Source: Paraburkholderia eburnea (lineage in GTDB: Bacteria; Pseudomonadota; Gammaproteobacteria; Burkholderiales; Burkholderiaceae). From it: a stretch of 64,000 nt of DNA. Positions within the stretch are counted from its first letter, which is position 1. Every line of letters starts with the position of its first letter. The position numbers were made by a program, and so were the translations under genes. The stretch is from positions 620,001 through 684,000 of the forward strand of contig NZ_PQGA01000002.1 of the NCBI RefSeq assembly GCF_002917095.1. Direction: 5' to 3'. Under the pieces are notes generated by a model that was not told where the DNA came from, made no database searches, and worked only from the letters and a program-made list of their open reading frames with translations. Shown here one piece after another: positions 1-9,271 of this stretch.

Positions 1-1874
1 GCGATGACGCCTCGGCCGATTTCGATGGATGCAAACGACCACGCGTGCAGGACGGCCTCGCTGTAACGCCCTGTGCCGCTGCGCATGCCGATCTGCTGGA
101 CGCAGTCGCGAACGCCGCTGTCGAATCGCAATCGTATGCCGGCGAGCGGGCCGTCGCAGGCCACGTGGGCGACCAGCCTGCGCAACTGGTTCAGATAGAG
201 GCCGGTCACCCACTCTCCGGCATAAGGTGCGACGAAGGAGTAGGCGAGCGACGCCGCAACGATGCCGATAATGGTCGAGAAACCCGCGTCCAGCGTGCTG
301 GCGGGGGAGTAGACGCTCGGGTTGGTCAGATTGCTCAGGAAGCAGAAATAGATATTGAATCCGAGGCCGATGGTGGCGGTCCGCGGCCATGTGGTCAGGT
401 AGCTGCCTGCCAGAATAGAGGGCGTAATAGCGGCCGCGAGCAGCAGAAAGCCGTCGAGGCGCGGCAGCACGAAGAAGTTGAAGAACAGGCTCGCCAGCCA
501 CGCTGCCGTGCAGCCTGCCACCATCTGCCGCGTGACGGCGGCCGGGGCGGGGACGGTGGAGAAGAGTGCGCTGGCGATGGCGGCCGAAATGACCGCGCCC
601 GAGGCGCTCGTCCAGCCAGTGGCAATCCAGAGCAGCGACACCGCACCGATCGTACAGGTCGCGCGCAATCCCGCAGCCATCGACACCATCCGGTTGGCCG
701 TGGTCACGATCCGCACTGGACGTCGTACGTAGGCCGAATCACGCGAAAAGTCTGGCGAGCGCAGCGCAATGAAATCGCGCAGATAGGCGCGCAGGGCCGC
801 TGCTGCGTTCTCCAGATGGGGCGTTGCGCTTTGCGCAAGCTGCTGTGTCGCAAGCGCTTCGTGCACGAGCGCGGCGTGTTGATTCGTCTGCAGGGCCGGC
901 AGTTGTGCTATGAGGGTGGTCAGCGCATGGTCGAATTGATGAAGGCGCTCCAGATCCGGACGCGCGGGATCGATACGATCCGGCAAAATCGCGGCGAGAT
1001 GGGCGAAGAGGGTATCCACGGTGTTCGCCACATCGCTGCCCGTATTGGTGCGCAGCCGTTGGCGGAACTGATAAAGCAGATGGAACTGGGTGTTGGCGTC
1101 GAGAAATTCACTCGCCAGACGGGTCATTAGGCCGTCGCGGCGGCGCAGATCCGGGTCTTCGAACACGGCTGCGCTGCGCAGGTTTTCCAGTTGTGCGCGC
1201 TGCCCGATGAGCGCCAACTGGATCCGTCCGGATTCTAGTGGTTCGAGACGGTCGGTCAGCGCGCGCCGCACGAATCCAAGGAAGTCAGAAAAGTGACCGG
1301 CACCGGCACGAAGCAGTACGTCGCGCACATGCAGCGGAAAAATCATGGCGCTGACGACGCTCGCACAGAGAATGCCGACCGAGACTTCGCTCAGCCCCGT
1401 CACGACGTTGTCCAGGATGCCATACGGATGGTCAATGGCGGGCAGCGCCGCGATGCAGGTGGCGTAACCCGCGAGTACGAAGCCATACGACTGGTAGTTT
1501 CGGTAATAGGCCGCACCCCACACGCAGAGTCCGATCCAGACGGCGAGCGCGCCCAGGAACAACACGCGCTCCTGGGGAAATAGCGCAAACAGCATTAGCG
1601 CCGCAAGATTGCCCACCACCATGCCCAGACCGCGGTAAAAGCCGCGTGCCATGACCATGCCCGAGTGCTGATGCATCATCAGGATCACCACGCTCACCAT
1701 GGCCGTGCGCGGTGCCGCGAGGTCCAGCCCCATGGAAAGGCCCGTGGCGAGAAGTACCGCCAATGCAGTCTTCAGGGCGTGGATCAGCCTTATTCCGTCT
1801 TCCTGAACATATTGTCGAGCCGCCACACGAAGGGCGGCGTGCCAGGGCAGGCTGATGGCTGAAGATGTGCTCAT
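1..1874 (-). CDS. FUSC-family aromatic acid/fusaric acid efflux protein (3' part cut off by window start)
   Basis: The minus-strand frame is open from an ATG at 1874 (protein begins MSTSSAISLPWHAALRVAAR) to the window edge, giving about 624 residues with no stop. FUSC/AaeB proteins are usually 650-740 residues, so only a short C-terminus is missing. Hydrophobic blocks near residues 35-170 and again around 400-520, separated by a hydrophilic cytoplasmic stretch, fit the two-half FUSC layout. The family sits in the inner membrane and exports aromatic carboxylic acids such as p-hydroxybenzoate or fusaric acid, usually with a periplasmic adaptor (AaeA) and a small AaeX protein. Those partners would lie outside the window. 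The substrate cannot be told from sequence. Confidence 0.85.
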   Translation of the reverse strand, partial: MSTSSAISLPWHAALRVAARQYVQEDGIRLIHALKTALAVLLATGLSMGLDLAAPRTAMVSVVILMMHQHSGMVMARGFYRGLGMVVGNLAALMLFALFPQERVLFLGALAVWIGLCVWGAAYYRNYQSYGFVLAGYATCIAALPAIDHPYGILDNVVTGLSEVSVGILCASVVSAMIFPLHVRDVLLRAGAGHFSDFLGFVRRALTDRLEPLESGRIQLALIGQRAQLENLRSAAVFEDPDLRRRDGLMTRLASEFLDANTQFHLLYQFRQRLRTNTGSDVANTVDTLFAHLAAILPDRIDPARPDLERLHQFDHALTTLIAQLPALQTNQHAALVHEALATQQLAQSATPHLENAAAALRAYLRDFIALRSPDFSRDSAYVRRPVRIVTTANRMVSMAAGLRATCTIGAVSLLWIATGWTSASGAVISAAIASALFSTVPAPAAVTRQMVAGCTAAWLASLFFNFFVLPRLDGFLLLAAAITPSILAGSYLTTWPRTATIGLGFNIYFCFLSNLTNPSVYSPASTLDAGFSTIIGIVAASLAYSFVAPYAGEWVTGLYLNQLRRLVAHVACDGPLAGIRLRFDSGVRDCVQQIGMRSGTGRYSEAVLHAWSFASIEIGRGVI

Positions 1875-2261
1875 GGCTCTCTCTCCCGGCTTGCACGACG
1901 AACCTGCCGCCGCTCAACCCGTAACGGTCACGGGTGGCGGATTTCCCGAGGCGGCCCGCTCGGTCCGATGCCGTTGCGGGATGCGCAGGCAGTGCGTCGC
2001 TGGTGCGCGGCAAATGCGTCGCTGGTCGGCGGGCGTCCTGAGCAGAGCACTGTACGGAAACCCTACCGAAACCGGTAGCGTCGGAATGGGAAACGCTTCG
2101 TTCGCACTCGTCGAACGCAATGGCACGTCTGAATGAATCGTCTTCGGTTATCCGTATTTTCCCTGGAAGTCACGAGCCGATGATAACGCTACCATCCGGC
2201 CATCAGATTAGTGCCTGCCGTATCGCAGCGTTGTTTCGTACGCTGAAATGGTAGCGTTATC
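1875..2261. other. intergenic region between divergent FUSC and dehydratase genes
   Basis: About 390 bases without a convincing gene. The right third carries two LacI-type operators, annotated separately. At 2063-2078 there is a small perfect dyad, CTACCG-aaac-CGGTAG, followed by GCGT, so that it shares GGTAGCGT with the LacI operators. It could be a weak extra site nearer to the FUSC promoter, but it lacks the TTATCA half. Confidence 0.6.
2181..2195 (+). promoter_or_regulatory. LacI-family operator A (TGATAACGCTACCAT)
   Basis: A 15-base pseudo-palindrome with a central CG, as expected for LacI-family sites. Its exact reverse complement occurs at 2248-2262 and a one-mismatch copy lies before the porin at 6269-6283. 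The likely binder is the LacI-family protein encoded at 9272-10345. Confidence 0.8.
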
Positions 2262-2262
2262 A
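2248..2262 (-). promoter_or_regulatory. LacI-family operator B (ATGGTAGCGTTATCA)
   Basis: Exact reverse complement of operator A, with centres 67 bp apart, a distance suited to looping or dual occupancy. Its last base overlaps the first in-frame ATG (2262) of the dehydratase gene, which argues that translation starts further in, at TTG 2274. Confidence 0.8.
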
Positions 2263-2273
2263 TGGAGATTACC

Positions 2274-4022
2274 TTGTCCTCTATCCGCAAAAAGCCTGAA
2301 GAGTTGCGCAGCCACCGCTGGTACGGCGTCAACGACCTCCGTTCGTTCGGCCATCGCTCGCGCACGGCCCAAATGGGTTATCACCCGTCCGATTACATGG
2401 GCAAGCCGGTGATCGCCGTCGTCAACACCTGGAGCGAGATCAATTCGTGCCACACGCACTTCAAGCAGCGCGTGGAAGAGGTCAAGCGAGGCATCTGGCA
2501 GGCGGGCGGCTTCCCGGTCGAAATGCCGGTCATGACCCTGGCCGAGCCGTTTCAGAAGCCGACCACGATGCTCTACCGCAACTTCCTCGCCATGGAAACG
2601 GAAGAGCTGCTGAAGTCGTATCCGTTCGACGGCTGCGTGCTGATGGGTGGCTGCGACAAGACCACGCCGGGTCTGCTGATGGGCGCGATCAGCATGAACC
2701 TGCCGGCCATCTATCTGCCGGCCGGTCCGATGCTGCGCGGCAACTGGAACGGCCGCACGCTCGGCAGCGGTTCCGACACCTGGAAGTATTGGGCTGAACT
2801 GCGCGCGGGCAAGATCACCGAAGAGGAATGGAAGGGCATCGAAAGCGGCATTGCCCGCTCGCCCGGCCACTGCATGACGATGGGCACGGCTTCCACGATG
2901 ACGAGCGCCACGGAGGCGCTCGGTCTCACGCTGCCGGGCTTTTCGTCGATTCCGGCAGTGGATTCGCGCCATGCGCAATATGCCTCGCTCACGGGCCAGC
3001 GTATCGTCGAGATGGTCTGGACCGACCAGAAACTATCGGACATTCTGACGGCAAAGGCGTTCGACAATGCCGTCACCACCGTGCTGGCCATGTCCGGCTC
3101 GACCAATGCGATCGTGCATCTGGTCGCGGTCGCGCGGCGCGCGGGTATCGAGCTGACCACGGCGCGCTTTGACGAACTCGCGCGCATCACGCCGGTGCTC
3201 GGCAATATCCGGCCGGCCGGGCAATACCTCATGGAGGACTTCTATTACGCGGGCGGTCTGCGCGCGTTGCTGGCGGAACTGGGCGAGCTGATCGACGGCT
3301 CGCAGATGACCGTCAACGGCAAGACGCTCGGCGAAAATATCGCGGGCGCGCAAATCCACGATGCGGACGTGATTCGCCCGCGCAGCAACCCGCTGGTCGA
3401 GCGGGACGGCCTGGCGGTGCTCAGCGGCAATCTCGCGCCGGACGGCGCCGTGATCAAGCCCGCCGCCATGGAGTCGCATCTGCTCAAGCATCGCGGGCCC
3501 GCGGTGGTGTTCAAGGACTACGGCGACATGGCGGCGCGCATCGATAACGAAGATCTCGATGTGACGGCCGACTCGGTCATCGTGCTTCAGCACGCGGGTC
3601 CCGTGGGCGCGCCCGGCATGCCCGAGTGGGGCCAACTGCCGATTCCGCAGAAGCTGCTGCGGCAAGGCGTGCGCGACATGCTGCGCATTTCGGACGCGCG
3701 CATGAGCGGCACGAGCTACGGTGCGTGCGTGCTGCACGTCGCGCCGGAGTCGTTCGTCGGCGGCCCGCTCGCGCTCGTCAAGGACGGCGACATCATCGAG
3801 CTTGACGTCGAGGCCCGCCGCCTGCACCTCCACGTAAGCGACGCGGAACTCGCGGCGCGCAAGGACGCGTGGACGCCGCCGAAGCGCCCGTTCGAACGCG
3901 GTTTCGGCGTCATGCATCAACTGCATGTGACGCAGGCGAACAAGGGCTGCGATTTCGACTTCCTTGAGACGCCGCGCGCCGGGCAGCACGAGACGCCCGG
4001 TGTCGAGCCCGACATTCACTGA
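2274..4022 (+). CDS. IlvD/Edd-family sugar-acid dehydratase (L-arabonate/D-xylonate dehydratase-like)
   Basis: Dehydrates an aldonic acid to a 2-keto-3-deoxy acid in the cytoplasm. Counted from TTG 2274 (582 residues), the three cluster cysteines are C59 (NSCHTH), C127 (GGCDKTTP) and C200 (PGHCMTMG). As I recall the literature, these are the numbers of the [2Fe-2S] ligands in the characterised Rhizobium L-arabinonate dehydratase. The catalytic serine motif [10 protein letters not shown] is present near residue 478. I prefer TTG 2274 because GGAG lies 6 nt before it. The upstream ATG at 2262 has no ribosome site and overlaps an operator. This gene heads an operon with the RraA-like and MFS genes and is probably repressed by the LacI protein at 9272. 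The exact sugar acid (arabonate, xylonate, fuconate and so on) is not determined. Confidence 0.85.
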   Translation: MSSIRKKPEELRSHRWYGVNDLRSFGHRSRTAQMGYHPSDYMGKPVIAVVNTWSEINSCHTHFKQRVEEVKRGIWQAGGFPVEMPVMTLAEPFQKPTTMLYRNFLAMETEELLKSYPFDGCVLMGGCDKTTPGLLMGAISMNLPAIYLPAGPMLRGNWNGRTLGSGSDTWKYWAELRAGKITEEEWKGIESGIARSPGHCMTMGTASTMTSATEALGLTLPGFSSIPAVDSRHAQYASLTGQRIVEMVWTDQKLSDILTAKAFDNAVTTVLAMSGSTNAIVHLVAVARRAGIELTTARFDELARITPVLGNIRPAGQYLMEDFYYAGGLRALLAELGELIDGSQMTVNGKTLGENIAGAQIHDADVIRPRSNPLVERDGLAVLSGNLAPDGAVIKPAAMESHLLKHRGPAVVFKDYGDMAARIDNEDLDVTADSVIVLQHAGPVGAPGMPEWGQLPIPQKLLRQGVRDMLRISDARMSGTSYGACVLHVAPESFVGGPLALVKDGDIIELDVEARRLHLHVSDAELAARKDAWTPPKRPFERGFGVMHQLHVTQANKGCDFDFLETPRAGQHETPGVEPDIH

Positions 4023-4059
4023 TCGATTCAAACCGATTCAAACCGTTACCGGATTCATC

Positions 4060-4797
4060 ATGACCGCATCGAACCAGCCAGTCAGCGACGCCGCCCTCGA
4101 ACAGCTCCGTCACGTGAGCACCGCGACGCTCACCACCCAGCTTTTCAAGCGCGGACTGCGCAATGTATTTCTGCAAGGCGTGGCGCCGCTCGTGCCGCCC
4201 GCGCCGGGCACGCCCAATCTCGTCGGCCCGGCGTTCACGCTGCGCAATATTCCCGCTCGCGAGGATCTCGACCACGTGGGCGTGTTCCAGGACCCGGATC
4301 ACCCGCAGCGCAAGGCCGTGGAAACCGCGCCCGCGGGCAGCGTGCTCGTGCAGGATTGCCGTGGCGACCGCACCGTTGCGTCGGTCGGCTCGATTCTCGC
4401 GCTGCGCCTGGCGAAGCGTGGCGTCGCGGGCATGGTGTCCGACGGCCCGGTGCGCGACAGCGCGACGATCGCCGCATTCGGCCTGCCGATCTGGTGCACG
4501 GGCGCGAGCGCGCCGCTCAATCTGGCGAAGCATCACGCCGTCGACCTGAACGTGCCGATCGCGTGCGGCGGCGTGCCGGTTTATCCCGGTGACATCGTCG
4601 TGGCCGATGCGGACGGCGTGGTGATCGTGCCGCGCGAGATGGCCGTGCAGGTTGCGCAGGATGCCGCCGAGCAGGAGTTGCTCGAAGCGTTCATCACGGA
4701 GCGTATCGAAGCCGGCAGTGCGCTGCGCGGCACTTACCCGCCGGACGAAGCGACGCTCGCGGCGTACCGCGCGTGGCGCGAGCAGCGCGCGGGCTGA
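4060..4797 (+). CDS. RraA-family protein (HMG aldolase / sugar-acid enzyme-like)
   Basis: 245 residues. The family signature GMVSDGPVRDS near residues 125-136 carries the Asp and Arg/Asp used for metal and pyruvyl-substrate binding in 4-hydroxy-4-methyl-2-oxoglutarate aldolases. The name 'regulator of ribonuclease activity' applies to the family but is unlikely to be the job here. The gene starts 37 nt after the dehydratase and is followed by a sugar-acid transporter and a 2-oxoglutarate-semialdehyde dehydrogenase. The context therefore suggests that it acts on the 2-keto-3-deoxy acid, by dehydration or retro-aldol cleavage, where Weimberg-type operons carry a DHDPS/NAL-family enzyme. Family membership is clear; the reaction is inferred. 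Confidence 0.8.
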   Translation: MTASNQPVSDAALEQLRHVSTATLTTQLFKRGLRNVFLQGVAPLVPPAPGTPNLVGPAFTLRNIPAREDLDHVGVFQDPDHPQRKAVETAPAGSVLVQDCRGDRTVASVGSILALRLAKRGVAGMVSDGPVRDSATIAAFGLPIWCTGASAPLNLAKHHAVDLNVPIACGGVPVYPGDIVVADADGVVIVPREMAVQVAQDAAEQELLEAFITERIEAGSALRGTYPPDEATLAAYRAWREQRAG

Positions 4798-4870
4798 CGG
4801 CGCGCCGCGCGTCACGGCCTCGCGCCGATTCCAGAAACATGGCCCGCGCATGGCGGGCTCAGGAGACTTT

Positions 4871-6202
4871 GTGAACGACGTCACTGCAGAGATCGACGAG
4901 CCGCGTCTGATCAACCGCATGGGATGGCGGCTGATGCCGCTGCTCGGCGTGCTTTATCTGGTCGCGTACATCGACCGCTCCAACATCAGCTTCGCAAAGC
5001 TCCAGATGCTCGGAACGCTCGGGCTTTCCGAGGTGGCGTACGGGCTTGGCGCGTCGCTGTTCTTCATCGGCTACCTGCTGTTCGAAGTGCCGAGCAACAT
5101 TCTGCTTCACAAGTACGGCGCGCCGCGCTGGATGGCGCGCATCATGTTTACATGGGGCGTCGTGACGATCCTGCTCGCGTTCACGCGAAACGCCACGATG
5201 TTCTACATCCTGCGCTTTCTGCTGGGAGCCTCCGAAGCGGGTCTTTATCCGGGCGTGATCTATTACCTGACGCTGTGGTTTCCGCAGCGCCATCGCGTGC
5301 GTATGCTCGGCTATTTCACGGTGGGGAGCAGCCTCGGCAACATGATCGGCGCGCCCATCTGCGGCTGGCTGCTCGACAAGGGCGGGCTGTTCGGCCTGCA
5401 CGGCTGGCAGCTCGTGTTCGTTGTGACGGGAATTCCCTCAGTCATCCTGACTATCGTTGTGCTGCTCTGCCTGCCGGGCGCGCCGGCAAGCGCTAAATTC
5501 CTCTCCGACGGCGAAAAGCGCTGGCTCGCTCGCACGCTCGCGGCCGAAAGCTCGACGGCGCGCACGCAGGCGGCGCACGGCTTGGTCCTCGACGTGCTCA
5601 AGGACCCGCGCGTGCTTGGGATGGCTTTTTATTACATGATGCTGTCGATTTCGGTCTACGGCGTGAGCTACTGGCTGCCGACGCTCGTGAGGGCTTTCGG
5701 TGTCAGCAACACCACGAACGGGCTGCTCAATATCATTCCGTGGCTGATGGCGACGCTCGTGCTCGCCACGCTGCCTTCACGGCTGCGCGCGAGCAATCAC
5801 GCGACCGTCGCGATGCTCATGGCGGCGCTGCTCGGCGTGGCGAGCTTCGTCGGCTCCGTGTTCCTGCCGGGGCCCGTCCTGCGCTTCGCGGCATTGTGTG
5901 TCGGTGCGCCGTGCATGTATCTGCTGATTCCGTGCTTCTGGACGCTGCCTTCGAAATTCCTCCATGGCGCACGCGCTGCGGCCGGCATAGCCGTGATCAA
6001 CTCGCTCGGCAACATCGGCGGCTTTATCGCGCAGAACCTCGTGCCGTTCGTCAAGCAGGCCACCGGTAGCAACCACGCTCCCATGCTCGTGCCCGCCGCG
6101 TGCATGGTCATCTTCGCAATCACGACCGCGCTGATCCTGCGCCGCGCCAGCCATCTGCCCCAGTCGGCCGCCACGGCGGCTGTCACGAACGACGCACACT
6201 GA
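4871..6202 (+). CDS. MFS transporter, anion:cation symporter (ACS) type, sugar-acid uptake
   Basis: 443 residues with about twelve hydrophobic segments. It has the N-terminal ACS hallmarks (RLMPLLGVLYLVAYIDRSNI) and a loop similar to the ACS family (RFLLGASEAGLYPGV). The GTG at 4871 is chosen because AGGAG lies 5 nt upstream; an in-frame ATG at 4850 is possible but has no ribosome site. ACS proteins import organic anions such as glucarate, galactarate, tartrate and aldonates with protons across the inner membrane. Position right after the dehydratase and RraA-like genes indicates uptake of the same sugar acid. Confidence 0.85.
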   Translation: MNDVTAEIDEPRLINRMGWRLMPLLGVLYLVAYIDRSNISFAKLQMLGTLGLSEVAYGLGASLFFIGYLLFEVPSNILLHKYGAPRWMARIMFTWGVVTILLAFTRNATMFYILRFLLGASEAGLYPGVIYYLTLWFPQRHRVRMLGYFTVGSSLGNMIGAPICGWLLDKGGLFGLHGWQLVFVVTGIPSVILTIVVLLCLPGAPASAKFLSDGEKRWLARTLAAESSTARTQAAHGLVLDVLKDPRVLGMAFYYMMLSISVYGVSYWLPTLVRAFGVSNTTNGLLNIIPWLMATLVLATLPSRLRASNHATVAMLMAALLGVASFVGSVFLPGPVLRFAALCVGAPCMYLLIPCFWTLPSKFLHGARAAAGIAVINSLGNIGGFIAQNLVPFVKQATGSNHAPMLVPAACMVIFAITTALILRRASHLPQSAATAAVTNDAH

Positions 6203-6233
6203 TCGTCGAGCCTGACCGCTGACGTTCCGTCCG

Positions 6234-6258
6234 ACGGCGCACCTGTGCGCCGTTCCTT
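6234..6258 (+). terminator. hairpin after the MFS gene
   Basis: ACGGCGCAC-ct-GTGCGCCGT is a perfect 9-bp stem with a 2-base loop, followed by TCCTTT. The tail is weak, so termination may be partial. It separates the MFS transcript from the porin unit, which has its own operator. Confidence 0.55.
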
Positions 6259-6268
6259 TAGATAGAAA

Positions 6269-6283
6269 TGACAACGCTACCAT
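6269..6283 (+). promoter_or_regulatory. LacI-family operator C (TGACAACGCTACCAT)
   Basis: One mismatch to operator A at 2181, located 78 bp before the porin start codon. Brings the porin and probably the downstream dehydrogenase under the same repressor. Confidence 0.75.
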
Positions 6284-6360
6284 CGCGCGTATCGCGCGAG
6301 GAGCCGTCCTACCCGCGCGGCGTGGAGACCGCCGCATCCTCACAAACTGGAGAACAAGCA

Positions 6361-7548
6361 ATGAAATATATCCGCATGATTCCCGTCGGTCTGCTCGGCA
6401 TTGCCGCTGGCGCGGCGCAGGCGCAAAGCTCGGTCACGCTGTACGGCGTGATCGATCAGGGTCTGAGCTATACGAGCAATTCGGGCGGCGGCAACCAGTG
6501 GAGCATGGCGGGCGGCGTGTTGCAGTCCAGCCGTTGGGGCGTGCGCGGCAGCGAGGATCTGGGCGGCGGGCTGAAAACGATCTTCCTGCTCGAAAGCGGC
6601 TTCGACGGCAGCACCGGCAAGTTCACGCAAGGCGGCCTGCTGTTTGGGCGGCGTGCCTTCGTGGGACTCTCCGACGCGCGCCTGGGCACGCTCACGCTGG
6701 GCCGCCAGTACGACGAGGTCGTGGACTATCCCGGCATGTTCTCGGACCGGGCGTTTGGCGGCGGCTATCTCGCCGCGCATCCCGGCGATATCGATAACTT
6801 CAACAACGCCTACCGCACGAACAACTCGATCAAGTATCAGAGCGCAAACTACTCGGGGCTGCGCTTCGGCGGTATGTACAGCCTCGGCGGCGTGGCCGGC
6901 GAGCTCACGCGCAACCAGTCATGGTCGATCGGCGCGGGCTACGACCATGGCCCGCTCTCGGTGGCCGCCGCCTACATGAACGTTCGCAATCCCAATGTGA
7001 GCTTCTTCGGCAACAGCACGACGGGCACGCCGAGCGCCAACGCGGCCAACGTATCGTCTCCCGTCTATAGCGGATTCGCTTCGGCGCGGACCTATCAGGT
7101 GATCGCAGCGGGCGGCACGTACCGGCTCGGCGCGGCCACCGTCGGCGCGACTTATTCGAACATTCAGTTCTCGCATCTTGGCGACACGGCCGAATCGGGT
7201 GTGAATCCGTCTGGCTACACGGGGTCGGCACATTTCAACAACGCGGAAATCAACCTGCAATACCAGTTCACGCCGGCGTTCTCCGTGACCGCAGCCTACG
7301 ACTACATGAAGGGCAGCAGCGTGGCGTCGGCAACGGGCGTCAATGGCGGCGCGACCTATCACCAGGGCGCGCTGAGCGCCGATTACGCGTTTTCGAAGAA
7401 CACGGATGTCTACATCATCGGCGTGTATCAGCACGCGTCGGGAACCGATTCGAGCAACCATCCGGCGGTTGCCGCGATCAACGGTCTGACCGCCTCGACG
7501 ACCGATGCGCAGAGCACCGTCCACGTTGGCATCCGCCATCGCTTTTAA
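6361..7548 (+). CDS. Gram-negative trimeric porin, LacI-regulated
   Basis: 395 residues with an N-terminal signal peptide (cleavage after AAGAAQAQ), then QSSVTLYGVIDQGLSY, the standard beginning of Burkholderia-type porins. It ends in RHRF, an aromatic C-terminus recognised by the outer-membrane assembly machinery. A GGAG site precedes ATG 6361; the upstream in-frame start at 6268 falls within the operator and is rejected. The shared operator suggests a dedicated channel that lets the sugar acid cross the outer membrane before the MFS carrier takes it up. Confidence 0.92.
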   Translation: MKYIRMIPVGLLGIAAGAAQAQSSVTLYGVIDQGLSYTSNSGGGNQWSMAGGVLQSSRWGVRGSEDLGGGLKTIFLLESGFDGSTGKFTQGGLLFGRRAFVGLSDARLGTLTLGRQYDEVVDYPGMFSDRAFGGGYLAAHPGDIDNFNNAYRTNNSIKYQSANYSGLRFGGMYSLGGVAGELTRNQSWSIGAGYDHGPLSVAAAYMNVRNPNVSFFGNSTTGTPSANAANVSSPVYSGFASARTYQVIAAGGTYRLGAATVGATYSNIQFSHLGDTAESGVNPSGYTGSAHFNNAEINLQYQFTPAFSVTAAYDYMKGSSVASATGVNGGATYHQGALSADYAFSKNTDVYIIGVYQHASGTDSSNHPAVAAINGLTASTTDAQSTVHVGIRHRF

Positions 7549-7551
7549 CCG

Positions 7552-7591
7552 GGTGCGGGGCGCGCTTCTCGTGCCCCTCGCGCCCCGTACC
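7552..7591 (+). other. 13-bp stem hairpin between porin and dehydrogenase
   Basis: GGTGCGGGGCGCG pairs with CGCGCCCCGTACC (one G.U pair) around a 14-base loop, four nucleotides after the porin stop. There is no U-tract, so this looks like an RNA-stability or processing element in a porin-dehydrogenase transcript rather than a terminator. Confidence 0.5.
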
Positions 7592-7615
7592 TGATCCCTT
7601 TGAAGGAGTCTTCCC

Positions 7616-9205
7616 ATGCAGATTACCGGCGACCTGCTGATTGGCCAATCCACCGTGCGCGGCACGGGACGCGTGTTGTACGCGATCGATCCGGCGACGG
7701 GCGACGCCATCGCGGAACCGGGTTTCGCGAGTGGCGACGCCGCTTCGGTCGAGCGTGCGTGCCTGCTCGCCAGCGCCGCGTTCGACCCGTTCCGTCAGGC
7801 GCCGCTTGAGACCCGCGCGGCCTTTATCGAGTCGATCGCCGATGGCATCGGCGCGCTGGGCAGCGTGCTGATCGAGCGCGCGCATGCCGAAACCGGCCTG
7901 CCGAAGGCGCGTCTCGAAGGCGAGCGCGCGCGCACGATGGGCCAGCTCAGGCTCTTTGCGGCGCTCGTGCGCGAGGGCCGCTGGCTTGCTGCGACCCTCG
8001 ACGCGGCGCTGCCCGATCGTCAGCCGCTGCCGCGTTCCGACCTGCGCATGCGCAAGATTCCGCTGGGTCCGGTCGCGGTGTTCGGCGCGAGCAACTTTCC
8101 GCTCGCGTTTTCTGTCGCGGGCGGCGACACGGCGTCGGCGTTCGCGGCCGGTTGCCCTGTTGTCGTGAAAGCGCATGGCGCGCATCTGGGCACCTCCGAA
8201 CTTGTCGGGCGCGTCGTGCAGGCTGCCGTCGCGCAACACGGCCTGCCGGATGGCACGTTCTCGCTGATTTTCGGCGAGGGCAACGCAGTGGGCGAGGCGC
8301 TGGTCGCGCATCCGGCCATCAAGGCCGTGGGCTTCACCGGCTCGCGCCATGGGGGCCTCGCCTTGATGCGGGTGGCCGCCGCGCGTCCCGAGCCGATTCC
8401 GGTCCATGCCGAAATGAGCAGCATCAATCCGGTCTTTTTGCTGCCGGGGGCGCTCGCGCAGCGTGCCGACAGCATCGCGCGCGGTTTCGTCGATTCGCTC
8501 GCGCTGGGCGCGGGGCAGTTCTGCACCAATCCCGGCGTGGTGATCGCGCTCGACGGCGCCGAACTCGATGGATTCATGGAGCGCGCGGGCGAGGCGTTGA
8601 GCGCCAGGGCGGCGCAGACGATGCTCACGCCCGCCATCCAGTCCGCGTGCGCTGCGGGCATTGCGCGGCTGACGGAGCAGAACGCGGTGAGCGTCGCGGC
8701 GCGCGGCCTGGAGGAAGGCGGCCCGACGCAGGCTCGCGCGATGCTATTCGCGACCGATGCCGGGACGTTCCTCGACAACGCGGTATTGAGCGACGAAATT
8801 TTCGGTCCGGTCTCGATCGTGGTCCGCTGCAAGGACGCCGCCGAGATGCTGCAAATCGCCACGAAGCTGGAAGGGCAGTTGACCGCCACGTTGCACCTGG
8901 ACGCCGGCGCCGACCTCGATCTGGCGCGCGAGCTGTTGCCGATCCTCGAACGCAAGGCGGGCCGGGTGCTCGCGAACGGCTTCCCCACGGGCGTGGAAGT
9001 TTCGCATGCCATGGTGCATGGCGGTCCGTTCCCCGCCACCAGCGACAGCCGCACGACGTCGGTGGGCACAAGCGCGATCGAGCGTTTTCTGCGGCCGGTG
9101 TGCTATCAGGACCTGCCTGCCGAACTGCTGCCCGAGGCGCTGCGGGACGGCAATCCGCTCGGCCTGTGGCGCCTTGAGGACGGCGAACTCAGGAAGACCC
9201 GCTAG
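7616..9205 (+). CDS. 2-oxoglutarate semialdehyde (2,5-dioxovalerate) dehydrogenase, NADP-type
   Basis: 529 residues, the length of the KGSADH branch of aldehyde dehydrogenases. The catalytic cysteine is C303 in [10 protein letters not shown] and the general base is E266 in HAEMSSINP. The C-terminal part ([20 protein letters not shown]) is typical of this group. AAGGAG lies 8 nt before the start. The enzyme oxidises the semialdehyde to 2-oxoglutarate, the last step of Weimberg-type pentonate and aldarate pathways. This implies that the upstream enzymes deliver 2-oxoglutarate semialdehyde. Confidence 0.88.
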   Translation: MQITGDLLIGQSTVRGTGRVLYAIDPATGDAIAEPGFASGDAASVERACLLASAAFDPFRQAPLETRAAFIESIADGIGALGSVLIERAHAETGLPKARLEGERARTMGQLRLFAALVREGRWLAATLDAALPDRQPLPRSDLRMRKIPLGPVAVFGASNFPLAFSVAGGDTASAFAAGCPVVVKAHGAHLGTSELVGRVVQAAVAQHGLPDGTFSLIFGEGNAVGEALVAHPAIKAVGFTGSRHGGLALMRVAAARPEPIPVHAEMSSINPVFLLPGALAQRADSIARGFVDSLALGAGQFCTNPGVVIALDGAELDGFMERAGEALSARAAQTMLTPAIQSACAAGIARLTEQNAVSVAARGLEEGGPTQARAMLFATDAGTFLDNAVLSDEIFGPVSIVVRCKDAAEMLQIATKLEGQLTATLHLDAGADLDLARELLPILERKAGRVLANGFPTGVEVSHAMVHGGPFPATSDSRTTSVGTSAIERFLRPVCYQDLPAELLPEALRDGNPLGLWRLEDGELRKTR

Positions 9206-9271
9206 GCGGGCGGGAGGAGCGGGCGGATTCGTTACAATAGCTTTTTTGCACGCTCCTTTTTCTGAACGCTC

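Noticed and set aside
2274..4022. Dihydroxy-acid dehydratase IlvD of branched-chain amino-acid synthesis
   Set aside because: Context (RraA, ACS transporter, semialdehyde dehydrogenase, LacI) and the sugar-acid-type active-site segments favour a sugar-acid dehydratase.
7552..7591. Intrinsic terminator between porin and dehydrogenase
   Set aside because: The stem is strong but no U-tract follows, and the dehydrogenase has no obvious operator of its own.
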